Source of the DNA: Lachnospiraceae bacterium UBA3692
Lineage (GTDB): Bacteria; Bacillota; Clostridia; Lachnospirales; Lachnospiraceae
DNA: 15,616 bases
Assembly (NCBI GenBank): GCA_002372815.1
Contig: DFIR01000041.1
Coordinates: 1-15,616, forward strand
Direction: 5' to 3'
In this document: one piece after another, positions 8,972-15,616 of the stretch
Layout: every line of letters starts with the position of its first letter
Position numbering within the stretch: the stretch's first letter is position 1
Notes under the pieces: generated by a model
Told to the model about the DNA's origin: nothing
Database searches by the model: none
Seen by the model: the letters and a program-made list of their open reading frames with translations, nothing else
Made by a program: the position numbers and the translations under genes

Positions 8972-10839
8972 CATTGCCTTTCGTTCCGGAGCGCCTGCAG
9001 GATCCTCTCTGTGACGCTCTCCGCGTCGATCCGCAGCTCCTTCATGAGCTGGGAGGGGGAGCCGTGATGCACGAAGCGGTCGGGGATCGAGATGTTCAGG
9101 ACCTGCAGGTCCCTGTGCGCCTCGTCGCAGTAGGCCTGCACGTGTTCGCCAAATCCGCCGCTCTGCACGTTCTCTTCCATCGTCACGAGCAGCGTGTGCG
9201 TCGCCGCCATGCGGTCGATGAGCTCCCTGTCGAAAGGACATACGAACCGCGCGTTCACAAGGGAACATCCGTACCCGGCCTCGCGCAGGCGACCGCGCAC
9301 GTCCTCGCCGACCGCGACCATACTGCCGACGGCCAGGAGCAGCACGTCCTTCTCCTCATAGAGAACTTCCGCGCGTCCCTCTTCGATGGGCGCCCGGAAC
9401 TCCTCGAACCGGTCGCAGGCCTCGCCGCGGGGATAGCGCACGGCCGCGGGGCGTCCGCTCCCGACGGCGTATTTCAGCATGTCGGACAGCTCCCATTTGT
9501 TCTTGGGGGCCATCACGGTCATGCCGGGAATGCAGGACAGGTAGGACAGGTCGAAGATGCCCTGGTGGGTCTCGCCGTCCGCGCCGACGATGCCGGCCCT
9601 GTCGATGGCGAAGGTGACGGGCAGCTGCTGCAGGCAGACGTCCACCGCGATCTGGTCATAGGCCCTCTGCAGGAACGTGGAATAGACCGCCACGACCGGC
9701 CGCATGCCGCCCGCCGCCAGTCCTGCCGCGAAAGTCACCGCGTGCTGCTCCGCGATCCCGACGTCGTAGAACCGCTCCGGATAGATATTGCGGAAACGCT
9801 TCAGGCCGACGCCGTCTGCCATGGCAGCCGTGATCGCCGTCACGCGCTCGTCCTTCCGCGCCAGCTTGATCATCACTGTGGAGAAGACGTCCGTGTAGGA
9901 GGCCTTCCGGCTCGGGGACTTCGGCAGTCCCGTCTCCACTTCGAACGGCCCCGTGCCGTGGAAGCGCGCGGGGTGGCGCTCCGCCGGCAGGTATCCCTTC
10001 CCCTTCTTGGTACGCACGTGGATCAGGACGGCCTTGTTGATCCGCTTCGCGTCGCTGATCGCGCGCAGCAGATCCTGCATATTGTGGCCGTCCACGGGGC
10101 CCAGGTAGGTGATCCCCATGTCCTCGAAGAACATGCCGGGGATGACGAGCTGTTTCAGCGAGCTCTTGGCCCGGCTGATGCCCTTGGCCACCTTCGGCAT
10201 CGTGTCGTTCAGGGAATAGCGGATCCGGTCGCGCAGCTGCGTATAGCCCTCCGACGTGCGGATGTCGCTGAGATACTTGGAAAATCCGCCGACGTTCTCG
10301 GAGATGGACATCTCGTTGTCGTTCAGCACGATGATGAAGTTCGTGCTGCGCTTGGCGGCGTTGTTCAGGGCTTCGTAGGCGAGGCCGCCGGTCATGGCGC
10401 CGTCGCCGATCACCGCGACGATCTTCTCGTCCGTGCCCCGCAGGTCTCTCGCGGCGGCAAGGCCGAGTGCCGCGGAGATGGAGGTGGAGCTGTGTCCTGT
10501 GTCAAAAGCGTCCGCCGGGCTCTCGGCGCGTTTCGGGAACCCGCTCATCCCGCCGTACTGGCGGAGCGTGTCGAATCCCTCCCGGCGCCCGGTCAGGAGC
10601 TTGTGTGTGTAGGACTGATGGCCGACGTCCCAGACGATCTTGTCTTTCGTGAGATCCAGAGAGATATGGAGCGCCATGGTGAGCTCGACGGTGCCGAGGT
10701 TGCCGGCGAGATGTCCGCCGGTCACGCTGACCTTCTCCACAAGGAACTGCCGGATCTCCTCTGCAAGCGCCCCGTACTGGTCCTCCGGGATCTTTCGGAT
10801 GTCATTGGTATGCCGGATGGTATCTAAGATCTGGCCCAT
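8971..10839 (-). CDS. dxs: 1-deoxy-D-xylulose-5-phosphate synthase Dxs
   Basis: Dxs condenses pyruvate and glyceraldehyde 3-phosphate to DXP with thiamine diphosphate. It opens the MEP isoprenoid pathway and feeds thiamine and pyridoxal synthesis. The 622 residues are typical. The N-terminal domain has GGHLAGNLG (41-49), GHSSTSISAALG (115-126) and the metal/ThDP motif GDGAMTGG (145-152) with VLNDNEMSIS (171-180). The pyrimidine domain has GIAEQHAVTF with catalytic Glu364, and DGETHQG. A transketolase C-terminal domain follows. The ATG at 10839 is preferred over a GTG at 10851 because GAGGA lies five bases before it and the GTG overlaps that site. A 16-base GC palindrome stands just upstream. 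It follows ispA, the same pairing as in B. subtilis. Confidence 0.96.
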   Translation of the reverse strand: MGQILDTIRHTNDIRKIPEDQYGALAEEIRQFLVEKVSVTGGHLAGNLGTVELTMALHISLDLTKDKIVWDVGHQSYTHKLLTGRREGFDTLRQYGGMSGFPKRAESPADAFDTGHSSTSISAALGLAAARDLRGTDEKIVAVIGDGAMTGGLAYEALNNAAKRSTNFIIVLNDNEMSISENVGGFSKYLSDIRTSEGYTQLRDRIRYSLNDTMPKVAKGISRAKSSLKQLVIPGMFFEDMGITYLGPVDGHNMQDLLRAISDAKRINKAVLIHVRTKKGKGYLPAERHPARFHGTGPFEVETGLPKSPSRKASYTDVFSTVMIKLARKDERVTAITAAMADGVGLKRFRNIYPERFYDVGIAEQHAVTFAAGLAAGGMRPVVAVYSTFLQRAYDQIAVDVCLQQLPVTFAIDRAGIVGADGETHQGIFDLSYLSCIPGMTVMAPKNKWELSDMLKYAVGSGRPAAVRYPRGEACDRFEEFRAPIEEGRAEVLYEEKDVLLLAVGSMVAVGEDVRGRLREAGYGCSLVNARFVCPFDRELIDRMAATHTLLVTMEENVQSGGFGEHVQAYCDEAHRDLQVLNISIPDRFVHHGSPSQLMKELRIDAESVTERILQALRNERQ

Positions 10840-10853
10840 ACTGTTCCTCACTG

Positions 10854-10869
10854 CCGCCCGCGCGGGCGG
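10854..10869. repeat. Perfect 16-base GC palindrome upstream of the dxs ribosome binding site
   Basis: CCGCCCGCGCGGGCGG is its own reverse complement, in the 40-base gap between ispA and dxs. It ends four bases before the dxs ribosome binding site (GAGGA, 10849-10845). There is no following T run, so it is not a standard terminator. A stable stem here could reduce or gate dxs translation. Confidence 0.6.
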
Positions 10870-10879
10870 TGCCTGGTTT

Positions 10880-11812
10880 CTACTTCCTTCTGGTGAGCAG
10901 GCTCCGGACGAGGTTCGTCAGGAATGCCTGTTCCTCCGCATCGGCGGTGCCGCCGAGCCTGTCGAGGAGGCCGAGGGCCTCTTCGGTCAGTCTGCCGGCC
11001 TCCTGCTCGGCGCCGTCGAGCCCGTGCATGGTCACGTAGGTGACCTTGCCGTCCTTCTCGTCGCTGCCGGTCAGCTTGCCGAGTTCCTCGCTGTCCCCCG
11101 TCACGTCCAGGATATCGTCGATGATCTGGAACGCGATGCCGGTGTCATCCGCCACCCTGCCCAGGTCCTCGATGTCCTGCTCCGGGGCGCCCGCGAGGAT
11201 CGCGCCGATCTGGAAAGCGCTCGCGATCATGCAGGCGGTCTTGTGGCGGTGGATATACAGGAGCTTCTGCGCGTCCGTCTCCTCCGGGTGCGCCTCCGCC
11301 TCCAGGTCCGCGCACTGGCCGCCGATCATGCCCTCCATGCCGGCGTTGCGCATGAGGACCTTCAGCGCGCGGATGACCGCAGCCGTCTCCTCCGGCGTCC
11401 GCGCCTTGTCAAAGGCCGTGAGAGCGGTCTCGACCGCCAGGTTCAGCAGGGCGTCGCCCGCGAGCAGCGCCATGCCCTCCCCGTAGACGATGTGGGTCGT
11501 CTTCCGGCCGCGGCGGTATTCGTCGTCGTCCATGCTCGGAAGGTCATCGTGTACCAGGGAGAAAGTATGGATCATCTCCAGCGCCGCCATAAAGGGCTCC
11601 GCCAGTTCGCTCCGCCCGCCGTACATCCGGCAGGAGGCGTCCAGGATGACCGGGCGCAGCCGCTTTCCCCCGGCGAGCAGGCTGTAGGAGGCAGCCTCGG
11701 CGACCGTCTTCGCGCAGGGGTCGGCCTGCGGGAGATATTTTCTCAGGACCTCCTCGGCGCGTGCAGCGCGCAGGTCCATCTGTTCATGAAAAATCTTCGA
11801 GTGTTCCTTCAT
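10880..11812 (-). CDS. ispA: Polyprenyl (farnesyl) diphosphate synthase IspA
   Basis: IspA builds geranyl and farnesyl diphosphate from IPP and DMAPP in the cytoplasm, supplying undecaprenyl carriers and quinones. The 310-residue protein has GGKRLRP (48-54), the first Asp-rich motif DDLPSMDDD (89-97, with HDDLPSMDD as in type II FPP synthases), GRKTTHIVYGEGMALLAGDAL around 102-122, and the second Asp-rich motif DDILD (232-236). The upstream open frame reaches 12013 but is inside xseB and looks like shadow. The chosen ATG at 11812 follows AGGTG by seven bases and overlaps the xseB 3' end by 29 bases. The cluster order xseB-ispA-dxs is classic Firmicutes and places it next to its pathway partner Dxs. 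Chain length of the product (C15) is inferred from the family, not proved. Confidence 0.93.
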   Translation of the reverse strand: MKEHSKIFHEQMDLRAARAEEVLRKYLPQADPCAKTVAEAASYSLLAGGKRLRPVILDASCRMYGGRSELAEPFMAALEMIHTFSLVHDDLPSMDDDEYRRGRKTTHIVYGEGMALLAGDALLNLAVETALTAFDKARTPEETAAVIRALKVLMRNAGMEGMIGGQCADLEAEAHPEETDAQKLLYIHRHKTACMIASAFQIGAILAGAPEQDIEDLGRVADDTGIAFQIIDDILDVTGDSEELGKLTGSDEKDGKVTYVTMHGLDGAEQEAGRLTEEALGLLDRLGGTADAEEQAFLTNLVRSLLTRRK

Positions 11813-12047
11813 CCGTGAGCACCTGCACTTTCTTCTCAATGGTGTCGATCGATGCGCTGCAGCGGCGCAGGAGCTGCATGCCCTCCGCATAGCGGTCGAA
11901 GGCCTCCTCCAGGGAGAGCTCGCCGCTGTCCATCTCCCGCAGGATCTCCTCCAGTTTCTCAAAAGAAGCTTCCAGGGACAGTTCCTGTCCTCTCTCCCCG
12001 CCGGGAGCCGCAAGATCTTCCGTGCGTGTATCCAGGTCCTTACTCAT
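11784..12047 (-). CDS. xseB: Exodeoxyribonuclease VII small subunit XseB
   Basis: XseB forms exonuclease VII with XseA and helps degrade single-stranded DNA from both ends in the cytoplasm. At 87 residues it matches the family. The conserved helical hairpin is residues 26-75 (SFEKLEEILREMDSGELSLE, then AFDRYAEGMQLLRRC and TIEKKVQVL). Residues 1-24 are a variable lead. The ATG at 12047 follows GGAGG by four bases and overlaps the xseA stop by eight bases, so it is probably translated together with its partner. At its 3' end it overlaps ispA by 29 bases. Confidence 0.93.
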   Translation of the reverse strand: MSKDLDTRTEDLAAPGGERGQELSLEASFEKLEEILREMDSGELSLEEAFDRYAEGMQLLRRCSASIDTIEKKVQVLTDEGTLEDFS

Positions 12048-13326
12048 AGGTCCTCCCTGCGTTCTCTGTCTTCCGTGTCTCCCGCACCTCGGCGGTGATC
12101 CTGCCGTCCCGCAGCGTGATCCCGATCATGTCCCCGGGACAGACCGCGGCGACCGATCTGACCGGCGTGCCGTCCGCCTGCGTGACGAATCCGTATCCTC
12201 CCGCCAGTCTGGCGGCGGGAGACAGTCCCGCCAGGATCCCGGCGTCCTTCTCGAGCCGGCTCCGGCTGCTGTGCAGGGAGCGTTCCATCTGTCCCCGCAG
12301 CGCCTCGCAGGCTCTCAGGCGCATGCGACCGGCGCGGATCCTCTCCAGCATCCTCTCCGTCAGCCGCTCCCGGAAGGTCTCCAGGCGGTCCCGCCGCAGC
12401 GTCAGCTGCATCTGCGGTGAAAGGTGCTGCAGGTGCTGCCGGTCCAGGCGCAGGCGGTCCCTGGCCGCGTTCAGTTCTCTCTCCATGCGCTGCCGCAGGC
12501 TGTCCTGCGCCATCGCGAGGTCCTGCTGCAGCCGGTCCAGCTCGAACACCGCCAGCTCGGCGGCCGCGGAGGGCGTCGGCGCGCGCAGGTCCGCCACGTA
12601 GTCCGTGATGACCGTGTCCGTCTCGTGGCCCACGGCGGAGATCACCGGCGTCTCGCAGTCGTAGACGGCCATCGCCACCGCCTCTTCATTGAAAGCCCAG
12701 AGGTCCTCCAGAGAGCCGCCTCCGCGCCCGATGATGATGACGTCCACGCCGATCCGGTCCAGCATGGAGATGCCGCGGACGATGCTCTCCGCAGCCGCCT
12801 CCCCCTGCACGATGGCCGGATACAGGATGATCTGCACCCCCGGATTGCGCCGCATGGTGATATGTATGATGTCCCGCACAGCCGCCCCCGTCGATGCCGT
12901 GACAACGCCGAGCGTGCGGATGAATTTCGGGATCGGCTTCTTGTGCGCCTCGTCGAAGTATCCCTCCTCGTGGAGGCGCTTCTTCAGGCGCTCGTAGCGC
13001 TCGTTGAGCACCCCCGCGCCGTCCGCCAGGATCTGGTCCGCATAGAGCTGGTACTTCCCGTCGCGCTCGTAGACGTCCACGTGCCCGTGGACGATCACCT
13101 GATCTCCTTCTTTCATGCGAAAAGAAAGACCCCTGCGACGGCCTGCGAACATCACGCAGGACAACGTTCCCGTGGCGTCTTTCAATGTAAAGTAGATATG
13201 GCCGGAGGCATGGTACTTGCAGTTGCTGACTTCCCCGCGCACCAGAAGGGACGGAAGAAGGTAATCCTCCGTGAACATGCGGCGGATGTAGCCGTTTACC
13301 TGCGAGACGGTATAGACAGTCCTCAT
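12040..13326 (-). CDS. xseA: Exodeoxyribonuclease VII large subunit XseA
   Basis: XseA is the catalytic subunit of exonuclease VII. The 428 residues have an N-terminal OB-fold (about 1-100, VRGEVSNCKYHASGHIYFTL and VFERDGKYQL-like sequence), then the nuclease domain with GVVTASTGAAVRDI (140-153), GRGGGSLEDLW (200-210) and the conserved GHETDTVITDYVADLRAPTP stretch (233-252). A long helical coiled region (about 260-375) and a C-terminal segment follow, as in the family. The ATG at 13326 overlaps the nusB stop in an ATGA arrangement, with AGGGAA about nine bases upstream. In Bacillus, folD sits between nusB and xseA; here it is absent and the two genes overlap directly. Confidence 0.95.
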   Translation of the reverse strand: MRTVYTVSQVNGYIRRMFTEDYLLPSLLVRGEVSNCKYHASGHIYFTLKDATGTLSCVMFAGRRRGLSFRMKEGDQVIVHGHVDVYERDGKYQLYADQILADGAGVLNERYERLKKRLHEEGYFDEAHKKPIPKFIRTLGVVTASTGAAVRDIIHITMRRNPGVQIILYPAIVQGEAAAESIVRGISMLDRIGVDVIIIGRGGGSLEDLWAFNEEAVAMAVYDCETPVISAVGHETDTVITDYVADLRAPTPSAAAELAVFELDRLQQDLAMAQDSLRQRMERELNAARDRLRLDRQHLQHLSPQMQLTLRRDRLETFRERLTERMLERIRAGRMRLRACEALRGQMERSLHSSRSRLEKDAGILAGLSPAARLAGGYGFVTQADGTPVRSVAAVCPGDMIGITLRDGRITAEVRETRKTENAGRTYE

Positions 13327-13871
13327 GTATGCCGTTCCCTGTCAGGAGCATCGGCGGTCCGGCCGGACGCCGTGCGTCCGCGACCCGTCACCACGACGAC
13401 GGTCCCGGACTTCTTCGCCCGCTTCTCCGCTTCCTTCTCGCGCTCCTCCGCCTCGATGTCTCTGCGGATGCCTCTTGACAGCCGTCCGAGGACCCCGTTC
13501 ACGAATGTGCCGGCCCCGTCCTGTCCGAACCTGGTCGCCAGTTCGATGGCTTCACTGATGGCGACCTTCTCCGGGATCTCCTCGTCGTAGCGCATCTCAT
13601 AGACGGCCAGACGGAGCACCGCGAGCTCCACCTTCCCGACGCGGTCCAGTCTCCACTCCTTCATGCTGCCGGCGATCTCTTCGTCGATCTCCGGGAGACG
13701 CTGCAGGATCTTCTCCGTCTTCTCCCGGATGATCGTCCGGTCCTCCTCGGAAAATGTCTGATCCCCGCTCTCGAAGAACATCTCCGTCTGCGCCTGCATC
13801 TCCTCGGGCTCGTTGAACGCTGCCCTGAACAGGAGCTTGAAGATCTGTTCTCTGCGTGCCTTCTTCTTCAT
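13323..13871 (-). CDS. nusB: Transcription antitermination protein NusB with extended C-terminus
   Basis: NusB binds the boxA element of rRNA leaders with NusE (S10) and promotes antitermination. The core is residues 1-137: REQIFKLLFRAAF (7-19), RVGKVELAVLRLAVYEMRY (77-95), PEKVAISEAIELATRFG (100-116) and FVNGVLGRL (123-131). The helical core is normal, but a tail of about 45 residues follows: first charged helix (EAEEREKEAEKRAKK), then VVVVTGRGRTASGR and DAPDRERHT. The protein is thus 182 residues, longer than the usual 130-150. The frame is open to 13925, but the ATG at 13871 is chosen because GAGGA lies ten bases before it and the extra part overlaps the Asp23-family gene. The stop overlaps the xseA start (ATGA). 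Confidence 0.93.
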   Translation of the reverse strand: MKKKARREQIFKLLFRAAFNEPEEMQAQTEMFFESGDQTFSEEDRTIIREKTEKILQRLPEIDEEIAGSMKEWRLDRVGKVELAVLRLAVYEMRYDEEIPEKVAISEAIELATRFGQDGAGTFVNGVLGRLSRGIRRDIEAEEREKEAEKRAKKSGTVVVVTGRGRTASGRTADAPDRERHT

Positions 13872-13884
13872 ATATACCGGTTCC

Positions 13885-14265
13885 TCACTGCGGATCGGAG
13901 ACGCCGCAGACACGGATGCCCACATCCGCGACCGCCAGTCCCGTCATGCTCTCGATGACTTCCTTGACGCGTGCCTGCACCTTGCTGCTGACAGCCGGAA
14001 TGCTGCAGCCGTACTGCACGACAAGGGAGAGGTCGGCCTTGACGCCTTCCTTGCCCACGTCGACCTTGACGCTCTTCTGCAGGCGCTTCACGCCGCCCCG
14101 GCTGATCGCCTCGCGGTCCTCCCCGCCTGCCAGCGTCGACACGCCGTCCACGTCCAGCGCGGCGTATCCCGCGATCAGTGCCACTACGTCATCCGCGATC
14201 TTTACGGTGCCGATCTCGGCATCGCTGTATCTCTCGAGATTCTTCTCGTTCTTTTCCTGTGCCAT
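13885..14265 (-). CDS. Asp23/Gls24 family protein (YqhY-like)
   Basis: The 126-residue protein belongs to the Asp23/Gls24 family, seen in the segments GTVKIADDVVALIAGYAALDV (19-39), VKVDVGKEGVKADLSLVVQYG (66-86) and SKVQARVKEVIESMTGLAV (94-112). Members are small cytoplasmic proteins linked to cell envelope or alkaline stress; YqhY of B. subtilis occupies the same place before nusB and is linked to acetyl-CoA carboxylase regulation. There is no signal peptide or membrane segment. The ATG at 14265 follows a perfect AAGGAGG by five bases, and an extended -10 promoter lies 43 bases upstream. It is the first gene of the long cluster. The exact role of this copy is not shown by sequence. Confidence 0.9.
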   Translation of the reverse strand: MAQEKNEKNLERYSDAEIGTVKIADDVVALIAGYAALDVDGVSTLAGGEDREAISRGGVKRLQKSVKVDVGKEGVKADLSLVVQYGCSIPAVSSKVQARVKEVIESMTGLAVADVGIRVCGVSDPQ

Positions 14266-14307
14266 GTCTGCCTCCTTGTTCCCTGGGATCTCTGAGCAGT
14301 TATGACC

Positions 14308-14336
14308 ATTCTATCATTCGCGCGAAAACTCCGCAA
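14308..14336 (-). promoter_or_regulatory. Probable promoter of the Asp23-nusB-...-pcrA cluster
   Basis: On the minus strand TTGCGG (14336-14331) and TAGAAT (14313-14308) are separated by 17 bases, and TGA directly before TAGAAT adds an extended -10 motif. The TGA is also the prfC stop codon, so the promoter overlaps the end of prfC. The predicted start is near 14301, about 24 bases before the ribosome binding site. The -35 matches TTGACA at three positions only. Confidence 0.5.
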
Positions 14337-15616
14337 GTTCGAGCCCGTCATTGCGGTCGAGCACCATCTGCACCGACCAGGGGTTCACGAACAGCAGGAG
14401 CGGGTTGCCCTTGAGGTCCTTGATCCGTTTCATGTCCGTCGTGCCCACGATCTTCTGCGGATCCGTCTCGCAGTGCGTGATCCACCGGATGTGCTCATAG
14501 GGCAGCGTCTCCAGAAGAATGTCCACGTTGTACTCGCTCTTGAGCCGGAATTTCAGTACGTCGAACTGCAGCATGCCGACGACGCCGCAGATGATCTCCT
14601 CCATGCCGGTGTTGAACTCCTGGAAGATCTGGATCGCGCCTTCCTGCGCGATCTGGGAGATGCCCTTCACGAACTGGTCGCGCTTCATCGTATCCACCTG
14701 CCGGACTCTGGCGAAGTGCTCCGGCGCGAAGGTCGGGATCCCCTCGTAGCGGAACTTCTCCCTGGGCAGGCAGAAGGTGTCGCCGATCGAGTAGAGACCC
14801 GGATCGAAGACGCCGATGATGTCGCCGGCATAGGCCTCCTCGAGGATCTTCCGGTCGCTCGCCATCAGCTGCTGGGGCTGGGACAGCCTCTGCACGCGTC
14901 CGCTCTGCACGTGGCGCACTTCCCGGTCCGCCTCGTACTTGCCGCTGCAAATGCGCATGAAGGCGATCCTGTCCCTGTGCGCCTTGTTCATATTGGCCTG
15001 GATCTTGAAGACGAATGCGGAGAATCCGTGCTCCACCGGATCGATCATCCCGGCGTCCGAGCGCCTGGCCGTCGGCGGCAGGGCCATCTCCAGGAAGCCT
15101 TTCAGGAAGACTTCCACGCCGAAGTTGTTCAGGGCCGACCCGAAGAAGACGGGCGTGAGCATACCGCTCCGGACCGCCTCCAGGTCGAAGGCCGCGCTGG
15201 CGCCGTCGATCAGTTCGACCTCCTCCTCCAGCTTCTCAAGGGCCTCCTCCCCGATCTCGGACAGGAGCACATCGCGGTCGTCCACGGAGATGCGGGTCTC
15301 CGTGCCTTCCTTCGTCCCCTTCTGGGTGTCGGCATAGGTGACCACCGTCCGGCTGTCGCGGTCATAGACGCCCTTGAAGCCCTTGCCGCTGCCGATGGGC
15401 CAGTTCACGGGGCAGGTGTCGATGCCCAGGTTCTTCTCGATGTCGTCGAGCAGGTCGAACGTGTCCAGCGCGTCGCGGTCCAGCTTGTTGATGAAGGTGA
15501 AGATCGGGATGTGCCGCAGCGTACAGACCTTGAACAGCTTCTTGGTCTGGGCCTCCACGCCTTTGGAGGCGTCGATGACCATGACCGCGCTGTCCGCCGC
15601 CATCAGCGTGCGGTAG
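14314..15616 (-). CDS. prfC: Peptide chain release factor 3 (RF3), N-terminal part missing at window edge
   Basis: RF3 is a translational GTPase that removes RF1 and RF2 from the ribosome after termination. The frame continues to the right edge, so 433 residues are visible and about 95 with the P loop lie outside. The visible start YRTLMAADSAVMVIDASKGVE is the region after the G3 motif; NKLD (G4) is at visible residues 43-46. The sequence continues through WPIGSGKGFKGVYDR and the C-terminal region with FSAFVFKIQANMN and EEIICGVVGMLQFDVLKFRL, which fit RF3 rather than EF-G. It is the gene before the Asp23-family gene, separated by 48 bases and a promoter, so it is probably transcribed separately or with read-through. 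No terminator hairpin was seen after it. Confidence 0.93.
   Translation of the reverse strand, partial: YRTLMAADSAVMVIDASKGVEAQTKKLFKVCTLRHIPIFTFINKLDRDALDTFDLLDDIEKNLGIDTCPVNWPIGSGKGFKGVYDRDSRTVVTYADTQKGTKEGTETRISVDDRDVLLSEIGEEALEKLEEEVELIDGASAAFDLEAVRSGMLTPVFFGSALNNFGVEVFLKGFLEMALPPTARRSDAGMIDPVEHGFSAFVFKIQANMNKAHRDRIAFMRICSGKYEADREVRHVQSGRVQRLSQPQQLMASDRKILEEAYAGDIIGVFDPGLYSIGDTFCLPREKFRYEGIPTFAPEHFARVRQVDTMKRDQFVKGISQIAQEGAIQIFQEFNTGMEEIICGVVGMLQFDVLKFRLKSEYNVDILLETLPYEHIRWITHCETDPQKIVGTTDMKRIKDLKGNPLLLFVNPWSVQMVLDRNDGLELAEFSRE

Noticed and set aside
8975..9268. Longer tlyA start inside dxs
   Set aside because: The extra 99 residues overlap dxs in another frame and are unlike the S4 domain; ATGs at 8974/8971 sit right at the dxs stop with a ribosome binding site.
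8974..10827. Plus-strand open frame of 617 codons opposite dxs
   Set aside because: It is a shadow of dxs, which has complete catalytic motifs; the antisense product has no family features.
11813..12013. Longer ispA start inside xseB
   Set aside because: The added residues are Arg/Ser-rich shadow of xseB; FPP synthases begin near the ATG at 11812.
13872..13925. Longer nusB start
   Set aside because: It would overlap the Asp23-family gene and lacks a better ribosome binding site than the ATG at 13871.

Overview
The window is a piece of ordinary housekeeping chromosome from a GC-rich member of the Firmicutes/Bacillota, most likely a Clostridia of the Lachnospiraceae type. This is inferred from the gene order Asp23-nusB-xseA-xseB-ispA-dxs-tlyA-nadK-argR-recN, from Firmicutes-style proteins (ArgR, a PcrA with C-terminal Tudor-like domain, Asp23 family) and from strong AGGAGG ribosome binding sites. 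Nearly all genes lie on the minus strand, and every gene but two at the window edges is complete. No tRNA, rRNA, insertion sequence, prophage or CRISPR array was seen, and no stretch without a gene exceeds about 115 bases.

Layout by plus coordinate: 1-732 (+) is the C-terminal end of a family 2 glycoside hydrolase. It converges with rlmD (763-2196, -), a 23S rRNA uracil-C5 methyltransferase. A hairpin before rlmD (2214-2241) terminates or attenuates a one-gene unit (2284-2541, -) that encodes an 85-residue membrane-anchored, highly acidic protein of unknown function with its own promoter near 2579-2608. From 2616 to 14265 eleven minus-strand genes follow with gaps of 0-112 bases or small overlaps. 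In transcription order they are an Asp23-family gene, nusB, xseA, xseB, ispA, dxs, tlyA, nadK, argR, recN and pcrA. A good extended -10 promoter at 14308-14336 sits ahead of the first gene. At the right edge (14314-15616, -) is prfC, lacking its N-terminal GTP-binding part.

The long cluster joins antitermination (NusB), exonuclease VII (XseA/XseB), isoprenoid synthesis (Dxs makes DXP; IspA makes farnesyl diphosphate), ribosome modification (TlyA), NADP supply (NadK), arginine regulation (ArgR), and recombinational repair (RecN, PcrA). Several junctions are ATGA- or GTGA-type overlaps, and the pcrA ribosome binding site overlaps the recN stop codon, so translational coupling is likely. Compared with Bacillus subtilis, folD is missing between nusB and xseA, nadK is inserted before argR, and the sporulation genes spoIVB and spo0A that usually follow recN are replaced by pcrA.

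I did not find an undescribed system. The points most worth a second look are the acidic membrane protein and its palindromic promoter, the alternative RNA folds between argR and recN, the recN-pcrA junction, and the charged tail on NusB.
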